Shown: in pieces, positions 7,895 to 17,450 of the stretch
Layout: each line of letters opens with the position of its first letter
Numbering within the stretch: the stretch's first letter is position 1
Origin: Pseudomonas sp. SCA2728.1_7
Lineage (GTDB): Bacteria > Pseudomonadota > Gammaproteobacteria > Pseudomonadales > Pseudomonadaceae
Assembly (NCBI RefSeq): GCF_018138145.1
Contig: NZ_CP073104.1
Coordinates: 1,364,001-1,428,000 of the forward strand
Direction of reading: 5' to 3'
DNA length: 64,000 nt
The notes under the pieces: model-generated
The model's database searches: none
The model's input: the letters and a program-made list of their open reading frames with translations, nothing else
Told to the model about the DNA's origin: nothing
Program-made: the position numbers and the translations under genes

Positions 7895-9064
7895 TTACAG
7901 GTACTTCAGCCAGGCGATGTCGCGGCGGCGGGCCTTCAATGCCGAGAACCAGCGTACGGCCGGGAACAGCGCAATCGCCAGAATGACTGCGGCCAGCCAG
8001 ATTGCCGAGACGGACGAAAAACCGAAATAGCTGTCCTGATTCAGCCCGAACAAGGCCACGCCGATCAGGTACAACACCTTCAACGTGTACAGGTGCAGCA
8101 GGTAGAAAAACATCGGCGCCGAACCGAACACGGTCAACCAGCGAATCCAGCGACGATCCTGTACACGCTCGAAGGCCAGTAGCAGCAACAGCCCGACGCT
8201 CACGGTCAGCGCGATAAACAGCAACGACGGCGGGTACTTGGTGATGTTGAAAAAGCTCATCAGGGTTTGCACCGACGTGTCGCCCACGGCCCATGGTTTC
8301 TCGCCATAGCCGTTGATCAGCCGCAGTCCGACAAAGCCAAGCAGTCCTGCGCTCCCCGCGATCAGCAGTTGCCACTGACGCAACCCCGCTTCAACGCCGC
8401 GAGCGAACCACGGCCCCAGCGCATAACCCAGACCGATCACACCGATCCACGGCAACAACGGATAGGAGGTGCGCAGGCGCAGAGTGTCGCTGACGTCGAT
8501 CCAGCCGCGATCATGCAAAATCGCCCAAGGTACATGCAGCGCCGACTCCACCGGGAAATGCACAGTGTCGAGCAGGTTGTGTCCGGCGATGATCATCAGG
8601 CTCAACGTCAGCAACAGCCAGCGTGGCAGCCAGACCAGCAGCGACAAGGCGATCATGCTCAAGCCGATCGCCCAGATCACTTGCAGATAAATCACACTCG
8701 GTGGCAGCTGGAAGGTCCACGCGAAGTTCACCAGGGTGAATTCCAGCAGCACCAGAAACAGACCACGCTTGAACAGAAAGGCGCTGACATCAGACTTGCC
8801 CGCGTACTTTTCACCGAACAGCCACGCCGACAATCCCGTCAGCAGCATGAACACCGGCGCACACAGATGCGCCAGGGTGCGACTGAAAAACAGCGCCGGC
8901 TCGGTGCTGGCAATGTCCATCGGGTCGCTGACCTGGCGATGCAGCAAAAAGGTTTCGCGCACGTGGTCGAGCAGCATGAACAGAATGACCAAGCCTCTGA
9001 GGGCGTCAATGGACAGCAGTCGGCCAGTGGTCAACGGGGCAGAACGAGGAAGCACAATCGTCAT
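7895..9064 (-). CDS. DUF1624 / HGSNAT-like integral membrane protein
   Basis: A 389-residue polytopic protein with about 10 hydrophobic segments. The N-terminus LLSIDALRGLVILFMLLDHV is the signature seen in DUF1624, YeiB and heparan-alpha-glucosaminide N-acetyltransferase-like proteins: S-x-D-x-x-R-G, then a conserved D-H in the first helix. The C-terminal FGSAPMFFYLLHLY is also typical. Members are thought to move acyl groups across the inner membrane onto sugars or polymers, but this one has no assigned substrate. It stands alone, converging with the LysR gene, and the 217 bp upstream separate it divergently from the PqiA-like pair. Confidence 0.8.
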   Translation of the reverse strand: MTIVLPRSAPLTTGRLLSIDALRGLVILFMLLDHVRETFLLHRQVSDPMDIASTEPALFFSRTLAHLCAPVFMLLTGLSAWLFGEKYAGKSDVSAFLFKRGLFLVLLEFTLVNFAWTFQLPPSVIYLQVIWAIGLSMIALSLLVWLPRWLLLTLSLMIIAGHNLLDTVHFPVESALHVPWAILHDRGWIDVSDTLRLRTSYPLLPWIGVIGLGYALGPWFARGVEAGLRQWQLLIAGSAGLLGFVGLRLINGYGEKPWAVGDTSVQTLMSFFNITKYPPSLLFIALTVSVGLLLLLAFERVQDRRWIRWLTVFGSAPMFFYLLHLYTLKVLYLIGVALFGLNQDSYFGFSSVSAIWLAAVILAIALFPAVRWFSALKARRRDIAWLKYL

Positions 9065-9281
9065 GAGCGTTTCGCAATCGAAGGGTTAACAGCAGGCGCC
9101 CAAAAGGAACACCGCTAAAAATTCGCGTTACCTTATAACAATAAATAGCAAAAACCAAAGCCCAATCGATAGCGATTCTCAGAAAAACCTCAGTTGATCA
9201 AGCCGGGCAAGTTGCCCAATAGCCTCAGGCTTCTATAGTGATCAAGTCCCCTGCCCTTGCGGCTGCTGTCGAGCGTTGTCC

Positions 9282-9878
9282 ATGGTCAACACCGAACACC
9301 TGATCATCTGCGAACACTGCGATTGTGTGTACGAAAAAGCCGTGCTGGCCAAACACCAGAAAACCTCATGCGTGCGCTGCGGCGGCGTACTCCAGCGCTT
9401 CAACGGTTTGACCGTCGAACAGCGTCTGGCCCTGACCTTCACGGCGGCGATGCTGTGGTTGTTTGCGAACTTCTATCCGGTGATGAGCATCAGCCTCAAA
9501 GGCCTGAAAAACAGCGCGACGCTGTGGGATTCGGTGCTGGCGCTGAGTCAGGGGCCGATCACCTTCATGGCGATGGTTGCGGCGATTTCGATCATCATTG
9601 CCCCGGCGTTTCAACTGGTGCTGCTGATCTGGGTGCTCAGCTTCGCGCTGTCATCGCGACGCGCGCCGGGCTTCAAGCTGTGCATGCGCTGGCTGGAAAC
9701 CCTGCGGCCGTGGAGCATGCTTGAGGTATGCCTGCTCGGAGCGATGGTGGCGGTGTTCAAACTGGCGGGATTGCTCGACGTGTTGCCCGGCATCGGCCTG
9801 TTCGCGCTGGCCGTGCTGAGCCTGATGATGATCAGGATCGCCGGCCGCGATATTCGCGACCTCTGGGACATTCTATGA
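9282..9878 (+). CDS. PqiA-family membrane protein (first of pair)
   Basis: A 198-residue protein with an N-terminal rubredoxin-like zinc ribbon (CEHCDCVY and CVRCGG, two CxxC pairs) followed by four hydrophobic segments, the half-length layout of PqiA-type proteins. E. coli PqiA is twice this size, so two adjacent genes here may together equal one PqiA. These proteins partner with MCE proteins (PqiB) that carry lipids between membranes. The ATG at 9282 is preferred over an in-frame TTG two codons upstream. Its stop overlaps the next start (ATGA), so the two are translationally coupled. No pqiB follows. Confidence 0.85.
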   Translation: MVNTEHLIICEHCDCVYEKAVLAKHQKTSCVRCGGVLQRFNGLTVEQRLALTFTAAMLWLFANFYPVMSISLKGLKNSATLWDSVLALSQGPITFMAMVAAISIIIAPAFQLVLLIWVLSFALSSRRAPGFKLCMRWLETLRPWSMLEVCLLGAMVAVFKLAGLLDVLPGIGLFALAVLSLMMIRIAGRDIRDLWDIL

Positions 9879-10561
9879 AACGGCCACCGACTGCCAGCGA
9901 ACTCAATCTGTGCCTGTGCCACAGCTGCGGCCTGGCCTGCGACATGACCGACGAGCCGCATGAATGCCCGCGCTGCGATGCGCCACTGCACCGGCGCAAA
10001 ACCAACTCGCTGGCCCGTACTTGGGCCTACATGCTCGCGGCGCTGGCGTTTTACGTGCCAGCCAACCTGCTGCCGGTGATGAACACCACCATGCTCGGCA
10101 GCGGCGCCGACAGCACGATCATGAGCGGTGTACTGGAGTTCTGGGAACACGGCGCGTGGGACATTGCGCTGATCATTTTCATCGCCAGTATCGCCGTGCC
10201 GGGAGTCAAGTTCGTCGCCCTGACGCTGCTGCTGATGACCGTGCAACGCGACAGCGCCTGGGCGCGCAAAGAGCGCTCGAAGCTGTTCCGCTTCGTCGAG
10301 CTGATTGGCTATTGGTCGATGCTCGACGTTTTGGTGGTAGCGCTGGTCGCAGCATTGGTGAAGTTTCAGGCGCTGGGCGACATCGAGCCACGACCGGGCA
10401 TTCTGTTTTTTGGCCTGGTCGTGGTGTTCACCATGCTCGCAGCGATGAGTTTCGATCCGCGCCTGATCTGGGACAAGGACACGGACGAATCCCTCAGCGA
10501 CGCTGAACCTCAAGCAGCACCTGCAACGGATGGCGCAGTGACTGATCCGACTGGCGCTTGA
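9875..10561 (+). CDS. PqiA-family membrane protein (second of pair)
   Basis: A 228-residue protein starting at the ATG inside the ATGA overlap with the preceding gene; the longer in-frame extension upstream is a shadow of that gene. It has a zinc-ribbon with CHSC and CPRC, followed by four membrane segments containing FYVPANLLPVMN and a family-typical GYWSMLDVLVVAL. With its neighbour it probably forms an inner-membrane component related to PqiA/YebS lipid transport. The last 68 bp overlap the 3' end of the convergent ydiJ gene, and the acidic, alanine-rich tail (residues about 205-228) lies in that overlap and may be dispensable. Confidence 0.85.
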   Translation: MKRPPTASELNLCLCHSCGLACDMTDEPHECPRCDAPLHRRKTNSLARTWAYMLAALAFYVPANLLPVMNTTMLGSGADSTIMSGVLEFWEHGAWDIALIIFIASIAVPGVKFVALTLLLMTVQRDSAWARKERSKLFRFVELIGYWSMLDVLVVALVAALVKFQALGDIEPRPGILFFGLVVVFTMLAAMSFDPRLIWDKDTDESLSDAEPQAAPATDGAVTDPTGA

Positions 10562-13520
10562 CCTGACTGCGGCAGGAATAACCGGTCGCCAAGGCTTCGC
10601 CCTGCTCTGCCGACGCGTCGACCTGACGTGCCCACGACTGCGCGTAGATCACCGCTGAGGTTTGGCGATTGCGCGCCTCGTGGCCATACGTGCCGGACAT
10701 GCCGCAGCAACCGGTGGCTTGCGTGGCCAGCTTCAATCCTGCGCGTTCGAATACCTCTTCCCACTGGCGGGTGGCGGCCGGGGCGTTGGTTTTCTCGGTG
10801 CAATGGGCGAGCAGTCGGAACGCTGCGCTTTTATCCTGCGCCGCCTGCTCTGGCATCACCTTGAGCAACCACTCCTGCACCAGCGCCACTTCCGGGCATT
10901 GCTCCATGCCCGGCACTTTCAGGTATTCCTGGCGATACACCAGCGTCATCGCCGGATCAAGGCCCAGCAACGGCACACCCACATCGGCCAACTCACGCAA
11001 CTGCCGCGCATTACGCAACGCCGCGCGGTTGAACGCCGAGAGGAAGCCCTGCACGTGAAGCGGTTTGCCGTTGGCGCTGAACGGCGCGAGATAGACCTGA
11101 TAACCCAGACGCGAAATCAACTCGACCAGATCGGCCAACAGCGGCGCTTCGAAGTAGCGGGTGAACGCGTCCTGCACGATGACCACGCTGCGTTCACGTT
11201 GCGCCTCGGTCAGCGCCGACAACGTCGAAACCTTCGCCGGTTGCACCTGCCAACGGCGCATCGCCGCATGGAAATCAAAACGACTGAGCAAAGGCACATC
11301 GATCATGCCGCCGACCCGTTCCAGCAGGCTGCGAACGAATGAAGCGCCCATCAAGCCGTTGTACAGCGCCGGAATCCGCGCCATGTACGGGATGCTGTAC
11401 TCCAGCGAAGCAATCAGATAATCCCGCGCCGGGCGCAGATAACGGCTGTGATACAGCTCGAGAAAGCGCGAACGAAACTCCGGCACATTGACCTTCACCG
11501 GGCACTGCCCTGCGCAGGATTTGCACGCCAGACAACCGGCCATGGCGTCGTAGACTTCATGGGAGAAGTCCTCGGATTGGGCACGGCTGTTACGCCAGCG
11601 CTGCCACAACGTGCTGAAAAACGCCGGCTTGCGAATCGCATCGGACAACACGTCGACACCCGCCTCGCCCTGCAAGCGCAGCCACTCGCGAATCAACGAG
11701 GCGCGGCCCTTGGGCGACTGAGCGCGTTCACGGGTGGCTTTCCACGACGGGCACATGGCGTCATCGGGATCGAAGTTGTAGCAGGCGCCGTTGCCGTTGC
11801 AATGCATCGCGGCGCCGTAGTCCTGCCAGACTTTTTCGTCGATCTGCCGATCCAGCTCACCACGCAAAGTGACTTCGTCGATTTTCAGCAGCGCCGCTCC
11901 GGTGTTGGCCGGGGTGGCGATCTTGCCCGGGTTGAACTGGTTGAACGGGTCGAACGCGGCCTTCAAGGCTTGCAGTGCCGGATACAGCTCACCGAAAAAG
12001 GCCGGTGCGTATTCCGAGCGCAGGCCTTTGCCATGTTCGCCCCACAACAGGCCACCGTAACGCTGGGTCAGCGCGGCAACGCCATCGGACACCGGGCGCA
12101 CCAGCGCCGCTTGCTGCGGATCTTTCATGTCGAGAATCGGACGCACGTGCAGCACGCCAGCATCGACGTGACCGAACATGCCGTACTGCAAACCGTGGCT
12201 GTCGAGCAGGTCGCGCAACTCGGCGATGTATTCGGCCAAGTGCTGCGGCGGCACCGCAGTGTCCTCAACGAACGGCTGCGGCCGCGCTTCACCGGCAACA
12301 TTGCCGAGCAGGCCCACTGCACGTTTGCGCATGCCATAGACTTTGTTCACCGCTGCGTGGCCGACCGCCAGCGTGTGGCCCAAACGCTCGACCGTGCGGT
12401 CGCTGCTCAAGTGCTCGACGAACGCTTCGACCCGGCGCTGCAAATCCTCCGGATCGTCACCGCAAAACTCCACCAGATTGATGCCCAACGTCGGGCGCTC
12501 GGCGCTTTCCGGGAAATACTCGGCGACGCCGTGCCAGACGATGTCCTGCATCGCCAGCAACAGCACTTTCGAGTCGACGGTTTCGATCGACAATGGCTTG
12601 AGCGCCATCAAGGCCCGCGCATCGCGCAGTGCGTCCATGAACCCGGCGTAGCGGATGTTCACCAGCATCGTGTGCTTGGGGATCGGCAGCACATTCAGCC
12701 GCGCCTCGACGACAAATCCCAGCGAGCCTTCCGCGCCGCACAGCACGCTGTTGAGGTTGAAACGCTTGTCCGCCTCACGCAGGTGCGCGAGGTCGTAACC
12801 GGTCAGGCAACGGTTGAGATCGGGGAAACGTTGTTTGATCAGTTCGCCCTGTTCATCAATGATCTGCCGCGCGCAGCGATAGACCTCACCGACGCGATCT
12901 TCGCGGGCACACAGCTCTTCAAGCTCACTTTCCTCAAGCGGCAAACCGTGCAGACGTTCGCCGCCGCGCAAAACCATGTCGAGTTCGAGCACATGGTCGC
13001 GGGTCTTGCCGTAGGTGCAACTGCCTTGGCCGCTGGCGTCGGTGTTGATCATGCCGCCGATGGTGGCGCGGTTGGAGGTCGATAATTCCGGAGCGAAAAA
13101 CAGTCCGGCGGATTTCAGCGCAGCGTTGAGCTGATCTTTGACCACCCCGGCCTGCACGCGCACCCAGCGTTCCTCGACGTTGATTTCGAGGATGCGCTTC
13201 ATGTGCCGCGACAGATCGACGACGATGCCGTCGGTCAGTGATTGGCCGTTGGTGCCGGTGCCGCCACCGCGCGGGGTGATCACCACTTGCTGATACGCCG
13301 GCTCGGCGATCAACCGCGCCACCCGCGCCACGTCCTCGGCGTCCAGCGGGAACACCGCCGCTTGCGGCAGGCGCTGATAGATCGAGTTGTCGGTCGCCAG
13401 CACCACGCGGCTGGCGTAATCAGCGCTGATTTCACCGCGAAAGCCGCTGGTTTTCAGGGCTTTGAGGAACTGTTGGTAATCGCTGGTCAGGGCTTTGGCG
13501 GGGGACAGCTGGGCAATCAT
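10494..13520 (-). CDS. ydiJ: YdiJ-type FAD-linked, iron-sulfur D-2-hydroxyglutarate dehydrogenase
   Basis: A 1008-residue fusion, matching the roughly 1018 residues of E. coli YdiJ. The N-terminal FAD_binding_4 domain has VVITPRGGGTGTNGQ and the flavin region GGMINTDASGQGSCTYGKT; the FAD-oxidase C-terminal domain follows, with VDAGVLHVRP and FNQFNPGKI. Then comes a 4Fe-4S section with CLACKSCAGQCPVKVN and a C-terminal CCG domain with CCGMSGTYGHEA. Such proteins oxidise D-2-hydroxyglutarate or related 2-hydroxyacids and pass electrons on. It removes D-2HG made by SerA side reactions, by analogy. It converges with, and overlaps by 68 bp, the second PqiA-like gene. Confidence 0.9.
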   Translation of the reverse strand: MIAQLSPAKALTSDYQQFLKALKTSGFRGEISADYASRVVLATDNSIYQRLPQAAVFPLDAEDVARVARLIAEPAYQQVVITPRGGGTGTNGQSLTDGIVVDLSRHMKRILEINVEERWVRVQAGVVKDQLNAALKSAGLFFAPELSTSNRATIGGMINTDASGQGSCTYGKTRDHVLELDMVLRGGERLHGLPLEESELEELCAREDRVGEVYRCARQIIDEQGELIKQRFPDLNRCLTGYDLAHLREADKRFNLNSVLCGAEGSLGFVVEARLNVLPIPKHTMLVNIRYAGFMDALRDARALMALKPLSIETVDSKVLLLAMQDIVWHGVAEYFPESAERPTLGINLVEFCGDDPEDLQRRVEAFVEHLSSDRTVERLGHTLAVGHAAVNKVYGMRKRAVGLLGNVAGEARPQPFVEDTAVPPQHLAEYIAELRDLLDSHGLQYGMFGHVDAGVLHVRPILDMKDPQQAALVRPVSDGVAALTQRYGGLLWGEHGKGLRSEYAPAFFGELYPALQALKAAFDPFNQFNPGKIATPANTGAALLKIDEVTLRGELDRQIDEKVWQDYGAAMHCNGNGACYNFDPDDAMCPSWKATRERAQSPKGRASLIREWLRLQGEAGVDVLSDAIRKPAFFSTLWQRWRNSRAQSEDFSHEVYDAMAGCLACKSCAGQCPVKVNVPEFRSRFLELYHSRYLRPARDYLIASLEYSIPYMARIPALYNGLMGASFVRSLLERVGGMIDVPLLSRFDFHAAMRRWQVQPAKVSTLSALTEAQRERSVVIVQDAFTRYFEAPLLADLVELISRLGYQVYLAPFSANGKPLHVQGFLSAFNRAALRNARQLRELADVGVPLLGLDPAMTLVYRQEYLKVPGMEQCPEVALVQEWLLKVMPEQAAQDKSAAFRLLAHCTEKTNAPAATRQWEEVFERAGLKLATQATGCCGMSGTYGHEARNRQTSAVIYAQSWARQVDASAEQGEALATGYSCRSQVKRQSDQSLRHPLQVLLEVQRR

Positions 13521-13677
13521 CGGTCAGGTTATCTCGGTCAAATCGGGCCGCGTGGCGGTGAACAGTTGTACGCAACGAATGATTGCGTCAGGCTCCGCCA
13601 TCTCATGGTGCCCATGTTCATTGCTGACGAACGCCGGGACAACCGTAAATTCGACCCGTTATTGATGACTTTTACGA

Positions 13678-14562
13678 ATGAATCCGCGCACGCTCACCCC
13701 TTCCATGTCGTTATTGCTGGCCTTTGAGGCCGCCGCGCGCCATGAAAGCTACACCCGCGCCGCCCACGAACTGTCGCTGACGCAGAGTGCGGTCAGCCGT
13801 CAGGTGCAGATTCTCGAGAAGATGCTTGGGATGCGTTTGTTCACTCGCGAAGGTCGCAAAGTGGTGCTCACCGATGTCGGGCGCATGTATCAGCGCGAAC
13901 TCGCCGAAGCGCTTGGGCAGATTCGCAGCGCGACCTTGCAGGCCATGGCGTTCGGCTCGGGCATTCACAGCTTGCGCCTGGCGACGCTGCCGACTTTCGG
14001 TTCGAAATGGTTGCTGCCGCGCCTGAAGGATTTCTACACCGCGCACCCGGGCATGACCGTGCATTTGCATTCGCGTATCGCAGCGATTGACTTCGATACC
14101 AGCGAAATCGATGCGGCAATCTGTGTCGGCGGTGGTGACTGGCCGGGGCTGACCGCCCTGCCCTTGCACACCGAGGAACTGGTGGTGATCGCCAGCGCGC
14201 AACTGTCTGACGCTGAGCGCGACGACGCCGAACAACACATCGCCGGGCAACTGCTGCTCAATGTCAGCAGCAATGCGCAGGCGTGGGCGGAATGGTTCAG
14301 CCATCAAGGTCTGCCGCACCGAAGCATGCGTATCGGGCCAAGCTTTGAAATGACCTCGCACTTGATTCAGGCGGTGCGGGCCAATATTGGTGTGGGGCTG
14401 GTGCCGCGAATTCTGGTCGAAGATGAGTTGTTGAATGGCGAGTTGCTGCAACTGGGCGAGCCGATCACCAGTCGACGCAGCTATTACCTGGTGTATCCGC
14501 CGCGCAATGAAAATTTACCGTCGCTGAAAGCGTTTCGGGATTGGCTGCTAGAAACGTTGTAA
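13678..14562 (+). CDS. LysR-family regulator, GcvA-like
   Basis: A 294-residue LysR-type regulator. The helix-turn-helix region (residues about 8-66) reads SYTRAAHELSLTQSAVSRQV, and the effector domain has the GcvA/AmpR-type pattern with LRLATLPTFGSKWLLPRL and FDTSEIDAAICVGGG. It is divergent from ydiJ, with 157 bp between the starts, so it may regulate it, though in this subgroup regulators of amino-acid or dicarboxylate use are also common. A REP pair follows its stop. Confidence 0.9.
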   Translation: MNPRTLTPSMSLLLAFEAAARHESYTRAAHELSLTQSAVSRQVQILEKMLGMRLFTREGRKVVLTDVGRMYQRELAEALGQIRSATLQAMAFGSGIHSLRLATLPTFGSKWLLPRLKDFYTAHPGMTVHLHSRIAAIDFDTSEIDAAICVGGGDWPGLTALPLHTEELVVIASAQLSDAERDDAEQHIAGQLLLNVSSNAQAWAEWFSHQGLPHRSMRIGPSFEMTSHLIQAVRANIGVGLVPRILVEDELLNGELLQLGEPITSRRSYYLVYPPRNENLPSLKAFRDWLLETL

Positions 14563-14569
14563 CCGTGAG

Positions 14570-14647
14570 GACGCCAATCGCGAGCAGGCTCACTCCTACA
14601 GTTGGAACGCGTTTCCCTGTAGGAGTGAGCCTGCTCGCGATGGCGTC
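14570..14647. repeat. Inverted REP pair
   Basis: Two arms of GACGCCAATCGCGAGCAGG type face each other across a 15-nt spacer, so the whole unit can fold as one long hairpin. It lies between two convergent genes and probably serves both as a transcription end and mRNA stabiliser. Confidence 0.9.
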
Positions 14648-14659
14648 AATTCAGACACC

Positions 14660-15934
14660 TCAAAACCTTGGTTTAACCGCCCTCCAATCCGGCTTGTACC
14701 GCTGCATCTGCCGCACATCATCACGCTGACGAATCCCGCACGTCAGGTACTGATCATGCAGCCTGCCCAACTGCTCATGATCCAGCTCCAGCCCAAGCCC
14801 CGGTGCGCGGGTGATCTTCACGCAGCCATCGACAATCGGCAGTTTGCCGCCCTTGATCACCTCTTCATCCGGCTCCTGCCACGGGTAATGCGTATCGCAG
14901 GCGTAATCCAGATTCGGCACCGCCGCCGCGACATGGGCCATCGCCATCAGGCTGATACCCAGGTGCGAGTTGGAATGCATCGACACACCAACGCCGAACA
15001 CATCGCACATCTTCGCCAGCGTTTGCGTGTCGCGCAGGCCGCCCCAGTAATGGTGGTCGGCGAGAACAATCTGCACGCTGTTTTGCGCGATGCTGCGGCG
15101 GAATTCGTCGAAATCGGTGACCACCATATTGGTCGCCAGCGGTAGACCGGTGCGCTTGTGCAGCTCGGCCATGCCGTCGAGGCCCGGGGTCGGGTCTTCG
15201 TAATATTGCAGATCATCGCCGAGCAATTCAGCCATGCGAATCGAAGTTTCCAGTGACCAATTGCCATTCGGATCGATGCGCAGCGGGTAGCCGGGGAAGG
15301 CTTTTTTCAGCGCCTTGATGCACGCCACTTCATGCTCCGGCGGCAACGTACCGGCCTTGAGTTTGATGCTCTTGAAACCGTACGCCTCGATCATCCGCGC
15401 GGCCTGCGCAACGATCTGCTGCTCGCTGAGTGCTTCGCCCCAGTTGTCCGGTTTGTACGGTGAATCGACATGCTGCGCATACTTGAAGAACAGATAGGCG
15501 CTGAACGGCACTTCTTCACGAATCGCGCCGCCGAGCAAGTCCACCAGCGGCACATTCAGGTAATGCGCCTGCAAATCGAGGAAGGCCACTTCGAACGCCG
15601 AGTAGGCATTGCTCACCGCTTTACTGGCGTGGGAACCGGGCGCCAGTTCGGCGCCGGCAAGACTGGCCGGTTTGTTCGCGGCAACGGTGGCCTGCACGAT
15701 GGCGCGCAACTGGTTGAGGTTGAACGGATCAAGGCCGATCAGCTGTGCCTGCAACTGCTGCTGGATTGCAAGCGCCGGGGCATCGCCATAACTTTCGCCG
15801 AGGCCGATGTAGCCGTTGTCGCTTTCGATCTCGATGATCGAACGCAGGGCAAAGGGTTCGTGGATGCCGCTGGCGTTGAGCAGCGGCGGATCACGAAAGG
15901 CAATCGGGGTCACGGTGACACGGGTGATTTTCAA
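14660..15934 (-). CDS. gudD: Glucarate dehydratase family protein (enolase superfamily)
   Basis: A 424-residue member of the mandelate racemase/enolase superfamily, glucarate dehydratase subgroup. Visible catalytic elements in order: the KxK pair in SIKLKAG, the metal ligands D in RIDPNGNW and E in YYEDPTPG, N in LATNMVVTDF, and the general-base histidine in SMHSNSHLGIS. It should dehydrate D-glucarate (or a close aldarate) to 5-keto-4-deoxyglucarate in the cytosol. It is slightly shorter than E. coli GudD. It lies 30 bp downstream of an MFS aldarate-type transporter, so substrate uptake and first catabolic step are co-transcribed. The later enzymes are not in this window. Confidence 0.85.
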   Translation of the reverse strand: MKITRVTVTPIAFRDPPLLNASGIHEPFALRSIIEIESDNGYIGLGESYGDAPALAIQQQLQAQLIGLDPFNLNQLRAIVQATVAANKPASLAGAELAPGSHASKAVSNAYSAFEVAFLDLQAHYLNVPLVDLLGGAIREEVPFSAYLFFKYAQHVDSPYKPDNWGEALSEQQIVAQAARMIEAYGFKSIKLKAGTLPPEHEVACIKALKKAFPGYPLRIDPNGNWSLETSIRMAELLGDDLQYYEDPTPGLDGMAELHKRTGLPLATNMVVTDFDEFRRSIAQNSVQIVLADHHYWGGLRDTQTLAKMCDVFGVGVSMHSNSHLGISLMAMAHVAAAVPNLDYACDTHYPWQEPDEEVIKGGKLPIVDGCVKITRAPGLGLELDHEQLGRLHDQYLTCGIRQRDDVRQMQRYKPDWRAVKPRF

Positions 15935-15964
15935 GATAACGCTCCTGACAGATCAACAATCAAT

Positions 15965-17332
15965 TCAATGGCTCGCGGCCGGGCTGGCCGTCGCAACAAC
16001 GGCGGTCTCGTCATGGGGCTTTGCCGGGGTTTTACCCTTGGCACCCGGGGCCGTGCGGGCGAAGAAGATCACCACCGCAGCGACCAGTGACGTCGCCGCC
16101 AGGCCGTACAGTCCGCCCTCGATGGAGCCGGTGGTTTCTTCGAGGATGCCGAACGCCGTCGGCGCAACGAAACCGCCGAGGTTGCCGATGGAGTTGATCA
16201 ACGCGATCACCGCAGCGGCGATACGCGCATCCAGATAGCTTTGCGGAATCGGCCAGAACAACGCCGACGCAGCCTTGAAGCCGATGGCGGCGAAACAGAT
16301 GGCAACGAAGGCGAAGATCGGCCCGCCAGTGGTCGACATGAACATGCCGATCGCCGCAATCACCAGCGTCAGCGCAACCCAGGCTTGCTGGAACTTCCAC
16401 TTGCCGGCCATTGCCGCGAAGCCGTACATGGCAACAATCGAAATGATCCACGGAATCGAATTGAGCATGCCGACCTGGAAGTCGCCGAGATTGCCCATCT
16501 TCTTGATCATGCTCGGCAGCCAGAACGTCGCGCCGTAAATGGTCAGGGCGATAGAAAAGTAGATAAAGCAGAACAGCGCAATCTGCCGATCCGCCAACAG
16601 CTTGAACATCGACGGCTTGGCCACCTGCGACGCCTCACGAGCGCGCTGCTCTTCGGCAATTGCCGCCACCAGTGCTTCGCGCTCTTCTTCGCTCAGCCAC
16701 TTGGCCTGACGCGGATGCGATTGCAGCCAGAACCAGACGAATGCGCAGAGCACCACTGAAGCCGCGCCCTCAATCAAAAACATCCACTGCCAGCCATGCA
16801 GGCCCAGTCCGCTGATGTGCAGCAACGCACCGGAGACCGGGCCGGAGATCACCGAAGCAATGGCCGAACCGCTGAGAAATACCGCCATGGTCTTGCCGCG
16901 CTCAGAGGCCGGCAGCCATTGGGTGAAGTAATAAATGATCCCCGGAAAGAACCCCGCCTCCGCCGCGCCGAGAATAAAGCGCAGCACATAAAAACTGGTT
17001 TCACCTCTGACGAAGGCCATGGCCATGGCCGCTGCGCCCCAGGTGAACATGATCCGCGTCAACCAGACCCGCGCGCCATAACGCTGCAAAAGCATGTTGG
17101 ACGGCACTTCGAACAGCGCGTAACCGACAAAGAACAATCCGGCTCCGAGGCCATAAGCCGCCGCGCCGATGCCCAGATCGGTTTCCATGTGGCTGCGCAC
17201 GAAACCGATGTTGACCCGGTCGATGTAGTTGACGATGAACATCACCACGAACAGCGGCAGCACGTGGCGCTTGACCTTGGCGGCGGCACGGGCGAGAACC
17301 GTGACGTCCAGCGGACTCTGGAGGGTTTTCAA
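15965..17332 (-). CDS. MFS transporter, anion:cation symporter family (glucarate/galactarate type)
   Basis: A 455-residue, 12-segment major facilitator. The start of the first helix FIVNYIDRVNIGF is the hallmark of the ACS (GudP/GarP/ExuT/phthalate) family, and LQRYGARVWLTRIMFTWG and GFFPGIIYYFTQW are family-typical. It probably imports glucarate or galactarate with protons. It is the first gene of the two-gene unit with the glucarate dehydratase. The C-terminal tail (last 25 residues, rich in Ala, Thr and Lys) is cytoplasmic. The divergent LysR gene 118 bp away is the likely regulator. Confidence 0.85.
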   Translation of the reverse strand: MKTLQSPLDVTVLARAAAKVKRHVLPLFVVMFIVNYIDRVNIGFVRSHMETDLGIGAAAYGLGAGLFFVGYALFEVPSNMLLQRYGARVWLTRIMFTWGAAAMAMAFVRGETSFYVLRFILGAAEAGFFPGIIYYFTQWLPASERGKTMAVFLSGSAIASVISGPVSGALLHISGLGLHGWQWMFLIEGAASVVLCAFVWFWLQSHPRQAKWLSEEEREALVAAIAEEQRAREASQVAKPSMFKLLADRQIALFCFIYFSIALTIYGATFWLPSMIKKMGNLGDFQVGMLNSIPWIISIVAMYGFAAMAGKWKFQQAWVALTLVIAAIGMFMSTTGGPIFAFVAICFAAIGFKAASALFWPIPQSYLDARIAAAVIALINSIGNLGGFVAPTAFGILEETTGSIEGGLYGLAATSLVAAVVIFFARTAPGAKGKTPAKPHDETAVVATASPAASH

Positions 17333-17450
17333 GGGCGACTCCCGATCTTGTTTTTTTAGGGATGGCGTAAAGCGATGGACCGATCATGGACGGCGATCAT
17401 TGATCCCGTCTAATCTAACTTGGCATTCGATTGATACCCGGATTAGATCA

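Noticed and set aside
13242..13727. Plus-strand frame across the ydiJ start and LysR start
   Set aside because: Shadow of ydiJ; the LysR gene uses another frame with clear domains.
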